The position numbers and the translations under genes are program-made. Shown here piece by piece: positions 56,001-62,615 of a stretch of DNA of 64,000 bases. Each line of letters starts with the position of its first letter. Within the stretch, counting starts at the first letter, position 1. Below the pieces are notes generated by a model. The model did no database searches, had not been told where the DNA came from, and worked only from the letters and a program-made list of their open reading frames with translations. Origin of the DNA: Armatimonadetes bacterium DC (GTDB lineage: Bacteria > Armatimonadota > Fimbriimonadia > Fimbriimonadales > GBS-DC); contig LDYB01000016.1 in the NCBI GenBank assembly GCA_001442985.1, forward strand, positions 248,001 to 312,000, in the 5' to 3' direction.

Positions 56001-56208
56001 GCTTTAGTTTCAGCTGGGCTTCGGCGTCCACCAGTAGCGAGGCAGAAAGTGCCAGATTAAGCAGGTTTTGGCGAAATTCTTTATCCAGACTTTGTTCATG
56101 CTGGCGACGAAGTACCTGGAGACTCAGGTAGGCAGTCCCCATCAGCACCACTGACACCACGGATCCAGCCCCTATTGCCCAGAGCCAGTCGCTCAGCTTG
56201 CTTTTCAT
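53020..56208 (-). CDS. Hybrid sensor histidine kinase with Cache-like, GAF, PAS, receiver and Hpt domains
   Basis: A 1062-residue kinase. Transmembrane helices lie at ~9-31 and ~208-232 around an extracytoplasmic sensor resembling Cache domains, which includes a Ca-binding-like [13 protein letters not shown]. Inside follow GAF (~250-410), PAS (~430-540), HisKA (His in [15 protein letters not shown]), HATPase ([32 protein letters not shown]), a receiver ([10 protein letters not shown]) and a C-terminal Hpt with [12 protein letters not shown]. It has a full phosphorelay within one chain. The second kinase gene follows within 35 bp. Its 5' end faces the DnaA-box cluster. The signal and final regulator are unknown. 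Confidence 0.92.
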   Translation of the reverse strand: MKSKLSDWLWAIGAGSVVSVVLMGTAYLSLQVLRRQHEQSLDKEFRQNLLNLALSASLLVDAEAQLKLKPGDENTPLYNRLIDPLARFQKIHPEIRYVYTYIEKNGKVVFILDPTPPGDHDNDGVEDKSYIGDVYESSDEEDIQRMLHPLRTGSPIITPIVTDYWGSFICAYVPLHNKHGEVIGALGVDILADRYLAYLRRADQALLKGFDLAAGASLCIGGLVGIMTYLRQRNQRRHQIRQKLLEIQGRAAEGTLAAKDIREVLEELCRSFEQLFPRSFCSILEHREGFLYHLAAPSLPEEYCRLVNGVAIGPCVGSCGTAVYRGQRVVTVDILTDPLWSEYREIALRSGLRACWSEPIIGKEGEVLGTFAVYSRTPRSPSPLELEMIEESARIVAMLLTYWKTQRALEENLTYTQSLLNALPDLMFVMDREGRFLSYHAPSVEMLTAPPEHFLGRRVDEVLPPTVARLSLNAIQLTLELGTPQTIEYSLEMPQGTQYFEARHVPYGDDKVVVLVRDITEQKHAERLLNETNYRLEEALLHAQELAIQAEAASKAKSEFLANMSHEIRTPMNGILGMVELLWDTPLTPEQRDYLKTLRESADYLLALLNDILDFSKIEAGKMELEQIPVSLEELVTGTLALFYGRASEKGLTLRSEWGTDAPRAVMGDPVRLRQILANFVSNAIKFTHQGEVVVCVEPSRIFAEGVRLAVRDTGIGIPEEKQAHLFEAFTQADSSTTRKYGGTGLGLAICKRLAGMMGGRIGVQSKVGEGSTFFVDLPLPVILKEAAPDSGGSSQENQQEDAGALAGARILLVEDNEVNRKVAIRLLEKLGVQVEVAVNGREAVERVAAQTYDLILMDCQMPEMDGYEATRHIRQHEAQTGRERVPIVALTAHALSGDREKCLAVGMDDYLSKPLKPGELKTTLLKWLKAKKHQADVEKSQKEVRMMQLINWEHLEEITGGDVEFQVELFQEFIAQMPTLLSQLESALALGDAATFGRVAHTLKGSARSIGADPLAEDAYKLEQMGKAGDLSGAHEALQALHKSWHALQGYLEEFLHQQAA

Positions 56209-56279
56209 CGCCTTGTGTTTTTCAGGTTATTCCATAAGAGCCTTTGTCTTTCATACGCAGGCTGGCTCCGCGCTTCGAG

Positions 56280-56579
56280 TTATCCACAGGCAATTAACCG
56301 GAGTCCCAATATACATGTTGAGTCCCTGTTAAATTAAGGGGCTGTGGACATGTGGATAACTCGGCTTTTTCGAACGGCGGGTAGGTATAATTTGGGTCGG
56401 GCTGAGGGGCGATTTTGAGTTCAAAATTGCGGTTTTCGGAGCTGACTCATGAGTTATTTAGCCTCGTGAAACAAATTGTGGATAACCTGTGGATAGCCTG
56501 TGGATAACTGTGGATAACTCGGGGGCGAATTGTGGATAACTGGGGGTTATCCACAGGGTTATCCACAGAGTTATCCACA
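56280..56579. other. Probable replication origin (oriC): cluster of nine perfect DnaA boxes
   Basis: The consensus DnaA box TTATCCACA occurs forward at 56280, 56547, 56559 and 56571, and reversed (TGTGGATAA) at 56351, 56477, 56499, 56509 and 56531. One more copy with a single mismatch is at 56488. The last eight sites pack into ~100 bp, with reversed boxes on the left and forward boxes on the right. AT-richer DNA lies at 56290-56340 and 56411-56475, suitable for unwinding, and a GG-TATAAT box is at 56386-56391. The region has no gene from 56209 to 56608, and flanking transcription is divergent. dnaA is not in the window. Confidence 0.8.
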
Positions 56580-56591
56580 GGGGGTGTGGGG

Positions 56592-56597
56592 TATAAT
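56592..56597 (+). promoter_or_regulatory. -10 element of the tRNA gene
   Basis: GG-TATAAT ends 11 nt before the 5' end of the tRNA, right after the last DnaA box. Confidence 0.6.
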
Positions 56598-56608
56598 TGG
56601 GGGTGCGG

Positions 56609-56683
56609 GGGCCCGTAGCTCAACGGCAGAGCGGGCGGCTCATAACCGCTTGGTTGCAGGTTCGAATCCTGCCGGGCCCACCA
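56609..56683 (+). tRNA. tRNA-Met (anticodon CAU)
   Basis: 75 nt with CCA encoded. Acceptor stem GGGCCCG/CGGGCCC; D-arm GCTC-AACGGCA-GAGC; anticodon stem GGCGG/CCGCT with loop CTCATAA (anticodon CAT); T-arm GCAGG-TTCGAAT-CCTGC. The first pair is G-C and the anticodon stem lacks the three G-C pairs of initiators, so it is elongator tRNA-Met or the lysidine-modified tRNA-Ile; sequence alone does not decide. Confidence 0.93.
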
Positions 56684-56719
56684 CTTTAATGCGTCCCTCT
56701 CTTTGCCGATAATTCTCCT

Positions 56720-57808
56720 GTGCTGTGCTGGCTATGGATTGGAAGCAGTGTTCTGGCGGCGGCGCTGGGGCTGCGGCTGGTGAGTTCCCTCTCTGCTGGC
56801 GAGCGTTCTTTCGGGCGCGCTTTGCGTGCGATTAAGCGGCTTTTTCTGGTCTCGGTGGGCGTGAAAGCCACGGCAGCATTTGGTGTGTTCTCGCTGGGAG
56901 GGGCTTACTCTGAGCCTGTGTGGGCAGGCTTGATTCTTGTGGCGATGGGGTTGCTTCTGGGGGAGTTTGGACTGATTTTCTGGCGCCTTTATCCGCTGGA
57001 GCGTCGACACCGGGGGGTTGAGATAGGGATTTGGGATTATGTGGCGATGCGTCTGGGATTGATTTTCGAGCACCTGGCGCCTCTTGTGGCAGGAGGGTTA
57101 ATGATTCTCTCCATAACTTACACACTTCGTGGTGGGTACAGGGAGTATGGGAGTTTGGGCATCCTGCTGGCGGGGTTGATGGGGACGGGGGGTGTGGGGA
57201 TGGGGGTTCTGTTCTTTCGTCGCCGATTGATTCTGCCCGTGCGCCCTTTGACCCTGCCGGAGAGCCTGATGGGTGAGGTTCGACGCATGGGGCGGGAGCT
57301 GGGGATTACGGTTCGGGATGTGGTGGTTCTGGACGGTCGGCGGGTGCGGATGGCGAACGCTTTCGCGCTTTCAGGGGGACGAATCGCGATTACCGATTAT
57401 CTGCTGGCGCATCTGGAGCCGAGAGAGGTGCTGGCGGTGCTGGCGCATGAGGTGGCGCATCTGGCTCAGCGGCGGCGACTGGTGCGCCTGTGGGCGTATC
57501 TGCTGGGCGCGGCGGTGGGGTTGACGGTGGGGCTTGCGCCACTCTGGGAACGGTTTCCGAACTGGGTGGGGATTTTGCTGATGGGGCTGCTGGGGTTCGG
57601 GATGAGCCTGCCGCTGGTTCTGATGCGTGCCCGCAACGAGCGCGAGGCGGATACCTACGCGGTCAGCGAGTATGGGGCGGAAGCGCTTCGCTCAGCACTT
57701 ATCAAGATGGCACGGCTCAATCATCGGGAAGCACAGGAGCAGACCGACCGACTTCACCCCAGCCTTCAGGAGCGGCTTCGGCTGATAGAACGGTTTGAGG
57801 GGCGATAG
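56720..57808 (+). CDS. M48-family membrane metallopeptidase (HtpX-like)
   Basis: A 362-residue protein with several N-terminal hydrophobic helices (SSVLAAALGLRLV, TAAFGVFSLGG, PVWAGLILVAMGLLLGEFGLIFW, HLAPLVAGGLMILSI) and a zinc site HEVAH near residue 240 (LAVLAHEVAHLAQ), followed by the downstream glutamate in RARNEREADTYAVSEYG. M48 enzymes of this layout degrade misfolded membrane proteins. Start GTG 56720, soon after the tRNA; no strong Shine-Dalgarno. A palindrome after the stop may end transcription. Confidence 0.85.
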   Translation: MLCWLWIGSSVLAAALGLRLVSSLSAGERSFGRALRAIKRLFLVSVGVKATAAFGVFSLGGAYSEPVWAGLILVAMGLLLGEFGLIFWRLYPLERRHRGVEIGIWDYVAMRLGLIFEHLAPLVAGGLMILSITYTLRGGYREYGSLGILLAGLMGTGGVGMGVLFFRRRLILPVRPLTLPESLMGEVRRMGRELGITVRDVVVLDGRRVRMANAFALSGGRIAITDYLLAHLEPREVLAVLAHEVAHLAQRRRLVRLWAYLLGAAVGLTVGLAPLWERFPNWVGILLMGLLGFGMSLPLVLMRARNEREADTYAVSEYGAEALRSALIKMARLNHREAQEQTDRLHPSLQERLRLIERFEGR

Positions 57809-57813
57809 TTTTG

Positions 57814-57840
57814 AAGTGCGGAAGCGACGCTTCCGCACTC
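57814..57840. terminator. Palindrome between convergent genes, likely bidirectional terminator
   Basis: AGTGCGGAAGCG and CGCTTCCGCACT form a 12-bp stem with almost no loop, 6 nt after the M48 stop and 12 nt before the end of the opposite gene. It shares its core with the element at 3845-3873, so it is also a dispersed repeat. Confidence 0.6.
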
Positions 57841-57851
57841 CATTTACTGTT

Positions 57852-58442
57852 TCAGGCGCACGATTGCGGAGTAAGGTCGGTGAGCGCGTCCCAGAGCGCC
57901 TGGCACATCTGTTCGCAGGCTTGCAGGGCGCGCGCCTGATCGGCTCCACTGAGGGCGCTCAGCCGTGTGAGCAGCTTCTCCGCCTCATGGTGGTTGACCG
58001 CATGCACCTCAAAGTAGGGGCGAACACCGTCAGGCAGGCGGTAGTGGGTCATCAGCCCTTCCAGTTTGGATTGGGCAGTGGCAGGCTGCTGCACTTCAAA
58101 GGCGTAGAGCGCGCCCAGCGCCGTAACGGGATCAGCGAAGAGCTGACGCGCTGTCTGCACAAGGCGCTTGACGGCGGGGCGTTGCGCCTCGCCAATCTGG
58201 GTTTCCAGCGCGTGGGCGAACGCTTCCCACAGTTCAATATGCTCTTCCTCTTCGTGGGCGGTTTCGGCATCGTTCTGAACCTGCCAGCCTGCGGGCAGCT
58301 CGCGGATAAACGCGCCGTACTCACGGGCATACTCACGGAGCGCGTCCACAGGAAGCGTCCCTGCGCTCCATGCCTGATAGAAGGGGTGATTCAGCAGATT
58401 CCACTGCGACACAATTGCGTCCAGCTGCGCTTTGAGTGCCAT
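57852..58442 (-). CDS. Heme-oxygenase-like diiron protein, CADD/TenA-like (possible p-aminobenzoate synthase)
   Basis: A 196-residue all-helical protein. The N-terminus LDAIVSQWNLLNHPFYQAWSAGTLPVDALREYAREYGAFI closely follows the pattern of Chlamydia CADD, including the Tyr in HPFYxxW. Later metal-ligand candidates are EEEEHIELW, YAFEVQQP and FEVHAVNHHEAE. CADD-type proteins make p-aminobenzoate for folate from an internal tyrosine in some bacteria lacking pabABC; TenA/PqqC-like functions are the alternative. A strong AAGGAGGT precedes ATG 58442, with a TATACT box further up. It is followed by dnaB on the same strand (~47 bp gap before its 3' end is reversed, so it lies downstream). Confidence 0.75.
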   Translation of the reverse strand: MALKAQLDAIVSQWNLLNHPFYQAWSAGTLPVDALREYAREYGAFIRELPAGWQVQNDAETAHEEEEHIELWEAFAHALETQIGEAQRPAVKRLVQTARQLFADPVTALGALYAFEVQQPATAQSKLEGLMTHYRLPDGVRPYFEVHAVNHHEAEKLLTRLSALSGADQARALQACEQMCQALWDALTDLTPQSCA

Positions 58443-58489
58443 CGTGTTGACCTCCTTGTAAGACTGGGGGTGTAGTATACCCCAGCGGG

Positions 58490-59884
58490 CTACGGGTGGG
58501 CGTACTGTCGGTCGATGGTGATGAACCGCGAGTATTCGGTCTGGAACATCAGCTCGGCGTGTCCGATGGGACCGTTGCGGTTTTTGGCGACGATAACTTC
58601 GGCGATTTGCTGGGGTGGGGGCGGCGCGGGGCGCGAGTCGCCGTCGCCTGCCTGTTTATAGTAATCTTCGCGGTGGATGAACATCACGACATCCGCTTCG
58701 GCTTCGATGGAGCCGCTGTCGCGCAGGTCGGAAAGAATGGGGCGCTTGTTCTCGCGCCGCTCCACCGAGCGCGAGAGCTGCGACAGCACCATCACGGGTA
58801 CCCGGAACTCGCGGGCGATCTGTTTGAGGGCGCGGGCGATTTCGCCGATCTCCTGATTGCGGTTCTCTACCCGCCGATTCGAGGAGCGCATCAGCTGCAG
58901 GTAGTCAATCAGCACCAGCCCCAGATTGGTCGATTCGCCCATGCGGTTTTTGATTTCGGACACGAGGCGCCGCAGTTTCGCCCGCATCTCCATCGGCGAG
59001 AGGCTGGTGGTGTCGTCAATATAGATCGGGGCGCTGTAGAGGCGTTCCGCAGCGAAGTGAAGTCGGTCCCACTCTTCGTCGGTGAGCCGCGCGTGCCGAA
59101 TCCGTTGCATGCTCACCATCGCGTGGGAGCAGAGCATGCGCTGTATCAATTGCTCGGTGGACATCTCGAGGCTAAAAATCGCGACGGGCAAGCCCTCGCG
59201 GAGTGCGATATTCTCGGCAATATTCAGCGCGAGCGAGGTTTTGCCCATGCTGGGGCGCGCCGCCAGCACAATCAGCTCCGAAGGCTGTAGCCCCGAAGTG
59301 AGCCGATCCAGGTCGGGATAGTGGGTGGGGATTCCCAGCACCGAGCGCCCCGCCTGCTGCACCTGCTCGAAGTGCTGGAGCATCTCCAGAATCAGCATCT
59401 CGACGGGTTTGAAACTTTTTCGGTCGCGTTCGTGCGCCACCTGGAAGATGGCTTGCTCGGCGCGGTCCACAATATCTTTCACTTCAAGGTCGGGTTCGTC
59501 CACAAGGCGGATGATGCTGTAGGCGGCTTCAATAAGGCGTCGCAGGACAGCTTTTTCGCGTACAATTTGGGCGTAGTGTTCTGCGTTAGCGGGCGTGGGC
59601 ACGCTCTCGACAATATTTGCCAGTGTCTGGATGCCCCCCACCTCGTCCAGCTGATTGCGGTGTGCCAGCTCTTCGCGCACGGTGAGCAGGTCTACAGCAA
59701 TACGCCGCTCGTTGAGCGAGTAGATGACCTCGCAGATAATCTGGTGCGCGGGGTGATAGAAGTCTTCAGGTTTAAGGATTTCGGAGACTTTTTCGAGGGC
59801 TTCCTGGCTGAGCATCATTGCGCCCAGCGTACTCATCTCCGCTTCGGTGCTGTGGGGTAGCACACGGGTTGCGCGTTCGGACAT
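58490..59884 (-). CDS. dnaB: Replicative DNA helicase
   Basis: A 464-residue hexameric helicase that unwinds DNA at the fork. The N-terminal domain ([43 protein letters not shown]) and the RecA-like C-terminal domain with Walker [30 protein letters not shown] and [31 protein letters not shown]-type (here IEAEADV) motifs are complete. No intein. ATG 59884 has GAGGCGGTGAG upstream and a GG-TATAAT -10 at 59920-59915; longer upstream frames would overlap yifB. Its location 2-3 kb from the DnaA-box cluster fits an origin region. Confidence 0.95.
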   Translation of the reverse strand: [464 protein letters not shown]

Positions 59885-59924
59885 GGACAACTCACCGCCT
59901 CTAATACGAGAGGAATTATACCCC

Positions 59925-61463
59925 CTAACCCGCGCCCCAGAAGCGACGGTCGATGCTCCGGTATTGCACCGCTTCGGCGATGTGGGGCAGGAGGATGCTG
60001 GTTTCGCCCTCGAGGTCGGCAATCGTGCGCGCAATCTTCACGATTCGGTCGAAAGCGCGGGCGCTCAAGCCCAGCCGTTGCACGGCGGTGCGCAGGTAGG
60101 CGCGTGCCTCTTCACTGATGGGGCAGAACTCGCGCACCATTTTGCTGGTCATCTGGGCGTTGCACACCAGTCCGTAGGGCTGGAGCCGTTCCAGCTGGCG
60201 CAGGCGTGCTTTGACCACACGCTCTCGAATCTTCGCCGATGGCTCGCCGAACTCCAGATTCAGCAACTCTTCCTGACGCAGGCGGGGGACTTCCAGATGG
60301 ATATCGATACGATCCAGCAGGGGTCCTGAGATGCGCTGAAGGTATTTGCGGATGGCGGTCTGGCTGCAGTTGCAGGTCTGCTGGGGGTCGCCGTGAAAGC
60401 CGCAAGGGCACGGGTTCATCGCGGCGACGAGCATGCACCGTGCGGGAAACTCCACCGCTGCCTGCACGCGCGAAACAGAGACCACGCCGTCTTCCAGAGG
60501 CTGGCGCATCGCTTCCAGCACATCGCGCTTGAATTCGGGCAGTTCGTCCAGAAACAGCACGCCGTTATGCGCCAGTGAGATTTCGCCCGGTCGGGGTACG
60601 CTGCCGCCGCCCACCAGCGCCGCGTAGGAAGTGGTGTGGTGGGGCGAGCGGAAGGGGCGTGTGGTCATTAATCCCGTGCGTGGGGGGAGCATTCCTGCGG
60701 CGCTGTAGATACGGGTTGTTTGCAACGCCTCCTCTAAGGTCATCGGGGGCAGGATGGTGGGCAGTCGGCGGGCGAGCATCGTTTTGCCAGAGCCGGGTGG
60801 TCCAATCAGTAGCACATTATGTCCGCCAGCGGCGGCAATTTCCAGCGCGCGTTTCGCCTGTTCCTGCCCCTTGATTTCGGCGAAGTCCACCTCATAGGCG
60901 GCGGGCTGGTTCAGCAGGGCGTTCACATCCACGCGCACGGGAGGCTTGCGCTGGGGGTTGAGAAAGTATTCCACGGCGTCCAGCAGGCTCTCCACCCCGA
61001 TGACCTTGATTCCGCCCACGACGGCAGCCTCTTCGGCGTTTGCGCGGGGCACGACCATGACCCGTTTGCCCGAATCGCGGGCGTGGATTGCGATGGAAAG
61101 CACGCCATTCACAGGGCGCACGCCCCCATCCAGCGAGAGCTCCCCAATCACCAGCGTGCCCTCCAGCGATTCGGGGGGAATCTGCTCGGAGACCGCCAGA
61201 ATGCCGATTGCCATCGGCAGGTCGTAGGCGGGTCCCTCTTTGCGCACATCGGCGGGAGCGAGGTTGACGGTCAGCCGGCTGAGCGGGAAGTAAAGCCCAC
61301 TGTTGCGGATGGCTGTGCGCACGCGCTCGCGCGATTCCTGCACGGCGGTGTCGGGCAGTCCGACAATCGTCCAGCTGGGTGTACCGTTCTGGAGATCGAT
61401 TTCCACATGCACGGTGAACGCTTCAATCCCGTGCAGTGCGGCGCTATCCACCTTTGTCAGCAT
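59925..61463 (-). CDS. comM: YifB/ComM-family Mg-chelatase-like AAA+ ATPase
   Basis: A 512-residue protein with an N-terminal Lon-like substrate domain (HGIEAFTVHVEIDLQNGTPSWTIVGLPDTAVQESRERVRTAI-type start), an AAA+ core with Walker A GPPGSGKTMLARRLP, Walker B GVLFLDELPEF, an Mg-chelatase insert with a Cys set (MNPCPCGFHGDPQQTCNCS) and a C-terminal helical lid. ComM acts as a helicase in branch migration during natural transformation and recombination. Its Shine-Dalgarno lies in one arm of a strong hairpin (61465-61506). Confidence 0.92.
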   Translation of the reverse strand: MLTKVDSAALHGIEAFTVHVEIDLQNGTPSWTIVGLPDTAVQESRERVRTAIRNSGLYFPLSRLTVNLAPADVRKEGPAYDLPMAIGILAVSEQIPPESLEGTLVIGELSLDGGVRPVNGVLSIAIHARDSGKRVMVVPRANAEEAAVVGGIKVIGVESLLDAVEYFLNPQRKPPVRVDVNALLNQPAAYEVDFAEIKGQEQAKRALEIAAAGGHNVLLIGPPGSGKTMLARRLPTILPPMTLEEALQTTRIYSAAGMLPPRTGLMTTRPFRSPHHTTSYAALVGGGSVPRPGEISLAHNGVLFLDELPEFKRDVLEAMRQPLEDGVVSVSRVQAAVEFPARCMLVAAMNPCPCGFHGDPQQTCNCSQTAIRKYLQRISGPLLDRIDIHLEVPRLRQEELLNLEFGEPSAKIRERVVKARLRQLERLQPYGLVCNAQMTSKMVREFCPISEEARAYLRTAVQRLGLSARAFDRIVKIARTIADLEGETSILLPHIAEAVQYRSIDRRFWGAG

Positions 61464-61464
61464 A

Positions 61465-61506
61465 GAGCCTCCCCGTGGCTATGGTTCGATACCGCGGGGG
61501 AGGCTC
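61465..61506 (-). promoter_or_regulatory. Stem-loop enclosing the yifB/comM ribosome-binding site
   Basis: GAGCCTCCCC-G-x-GG and CC-x-C-GGGGAGGCTC pair over ~14 bp around a 13-nt loop. On the minus strand the arm nearest the gene contains GGGGAGG, ending 4 nt before ATG 61463. The structure could sequester the site, or serve as terminator of the ASCH gene that ends 7 bp upstream. Confidence 0.55.
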
Positions 61507-61512
61507 CTGCTG

Positions 61513-61872
61513 TTAGTCCTCGTCAATCGGTGAGAAGTAGATGACCGTCACCAGATCATCGGGGCTGATGGGGCGGTCGTAGATGCGCTCCAGCAGAGCA
61601 ATCACATCTTCAATGGAGCGGAATTCGGGGTTTTCGCGCTCGATATCGCGCGGGCTGAGGTCTGAGATGGGCTTGACCTCCACCCGATCCAGAATCGCCG
61701 TGAACAGTCGGCGTCGCCTGCCGAAGCGCGGACCGACGGTAATCCATACAATCTGCCCTGCCGCATACTTGCGCGATTTATCACCCAACCGGATGGTCGC
61801 GGTCTTGCGCAGGCTACGCAGCATGTCCTCGTACAGCTCCGTGTAGAAGTTCAACGCAAACATACCTGTCAT
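61513..61872 (-). CDS. ASCH-domain-like small protein
   Basis: A 119-residue protein, ALNFYTELYEDMLRSLRKTATIRLGDKSRKYAAGQIVWITVGPRFGRRRRLFTAILDRVEVKPISDLSPRDI. The conserved K/R-x-x-T-x-R-x-G pattern followed by a beta strand set is that of the ASCH fold, which binds RNA or modified nucleosides. ATG 61872 lies 9 nt after a CATAAT box; ATG 61863, which has GAGGG upstream, is the alternative. It is upstream of yifB on the same strand with a hairpin between. Confidence 0.65.
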   Translation of the reverse strand: MTGMFALNFYTELYEDMLRSLRKTATIRLGDKSRKYAAGQIVWITVGPRFGRRRRLFTAILDRVEVKPISDLSPRDIERENPEFRSIEDVIALLERIYDRPISPDDLVTVIYFSPIDED

Positions 61873-61881
61873 CCCTCTCGG

Positions 61882-61887
61882 ATTATG
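61882..61887 (-). promoter_or_regulatory. -10 element of the ASCH gene (leaderless if ATG 61872 is used)
   Basis: Minus-strand GG-CATAAT ending 9 nt before ATG 61872. Confidence 0.4.
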
Positions 61888-61963
61888 CCATATTTGGGTT
61901 AGGGAGATGCGATTCAATTCCTGCTACTCGCGAAACGCCCGAAAGGTTCCCCAGAGGCAGGCG

Positions 61964-62575
61964 TCAAGCTCCCTCTGGAGCGCTTTCGGTGGTTTCTTCA
62001 GCCGCTTCTTCCTCTTCTACGCCTTTCGGCGGGGTTACGGTGACCACGGTGGCGTCGGGGTCTTCCATCACCTGCACGCCCGGTGGTAGGGTCAAATCCC
62101 GCACATGGATCGAGTCGTGGAAGTTGACCAGCCCACTGATATCCACCGTGATGGCTTCGGGCAGGTCTTTGGGCAGGCATCGCACGGTGAGCGACTCCAG
62201 CGGGTGAACCAGCGTGCCGCCCGATTTGACCGCATCCGATTCGCCCACAAACACAATCGGCACGGTTGCTTCAATCGGCTCATCCATCGGCATCGCCCAC
62301 AGGCTCACATGGCGGATGCGCGTGGTGATGGGTTCGCGGTCTACCTCGCGCAGAAGGGTGGTGAACTTTGTGCCGTTAAGTTCCACTTCAATCAGGTGGC
62401 TCGTGCCTGCGAGGTGAAGCACATGGGTCAGTTCGCGCTCGCGGAACTGGGCAGGATGCGACTCGCCGTTGGAAGTGAACACCACGCCGGGCACCCAGCC
62501 CTGTCGGAGCAGGCGCCGTGCTTTTTTGCCCAGCAGCGTGCGCGGTTCCGCTTTAAGTGTGTAGGATTTGGTCAT
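61964..62575 (-). CDS. rplY: 50S ribosomal protein L25/general stress protein Ctc
   Basis: A 203-residue protein of the long (CTC) L25 form that binds 5S rRNA. The N-terminal L25 domain (YTLKAEPRTLLGKKARRLLRQGWVPGVVFTSN) is followed by the C-terminal TL5/CTC beta domain (VPIVFVGESDAVKSGGTLVHPLESLTVRCLPKDLPEAITVDIS) and an acidic tail (EEEEAAEETTESAPEGA), as in Thermus TL5. The strong AAGGAGGTG 9 nt before ATG 62575 decides the start. In many bacteria it lies beside pth, which is absent here. Confidence 0.93.
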   Translation of the reverse strand: MTKSYTLKAEPRTLLGKKARRLLRQGWVPGVVFTSNGESHPAQFRERELTHVLHLAGTSHLIEVELNGTKFTTLLREVDREPITTRIRHVSLWAMPMDEPIEATVPIVFVGESDAVKSGGTLVHPLESLTVRCLPKDLPEAITVDISGLVNFHDSIHVRDLTLPPGVQVMEDPDATVVTVTPPKGVEEEEAAEETTESAPEGA

Positions 62576-62615
62576 GCGTCGTACACCTCCTTGTTTATAA
62601 AGTGTACCCGACGCA

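Noticed and set aside
56280-56579. Iterons of a plasmid or integrated replicon
   Set aside because: The repeats match the DnaA box exactly, occur in both orientations with irregular spacing, and no plasmid replication initiator gene is nearby.
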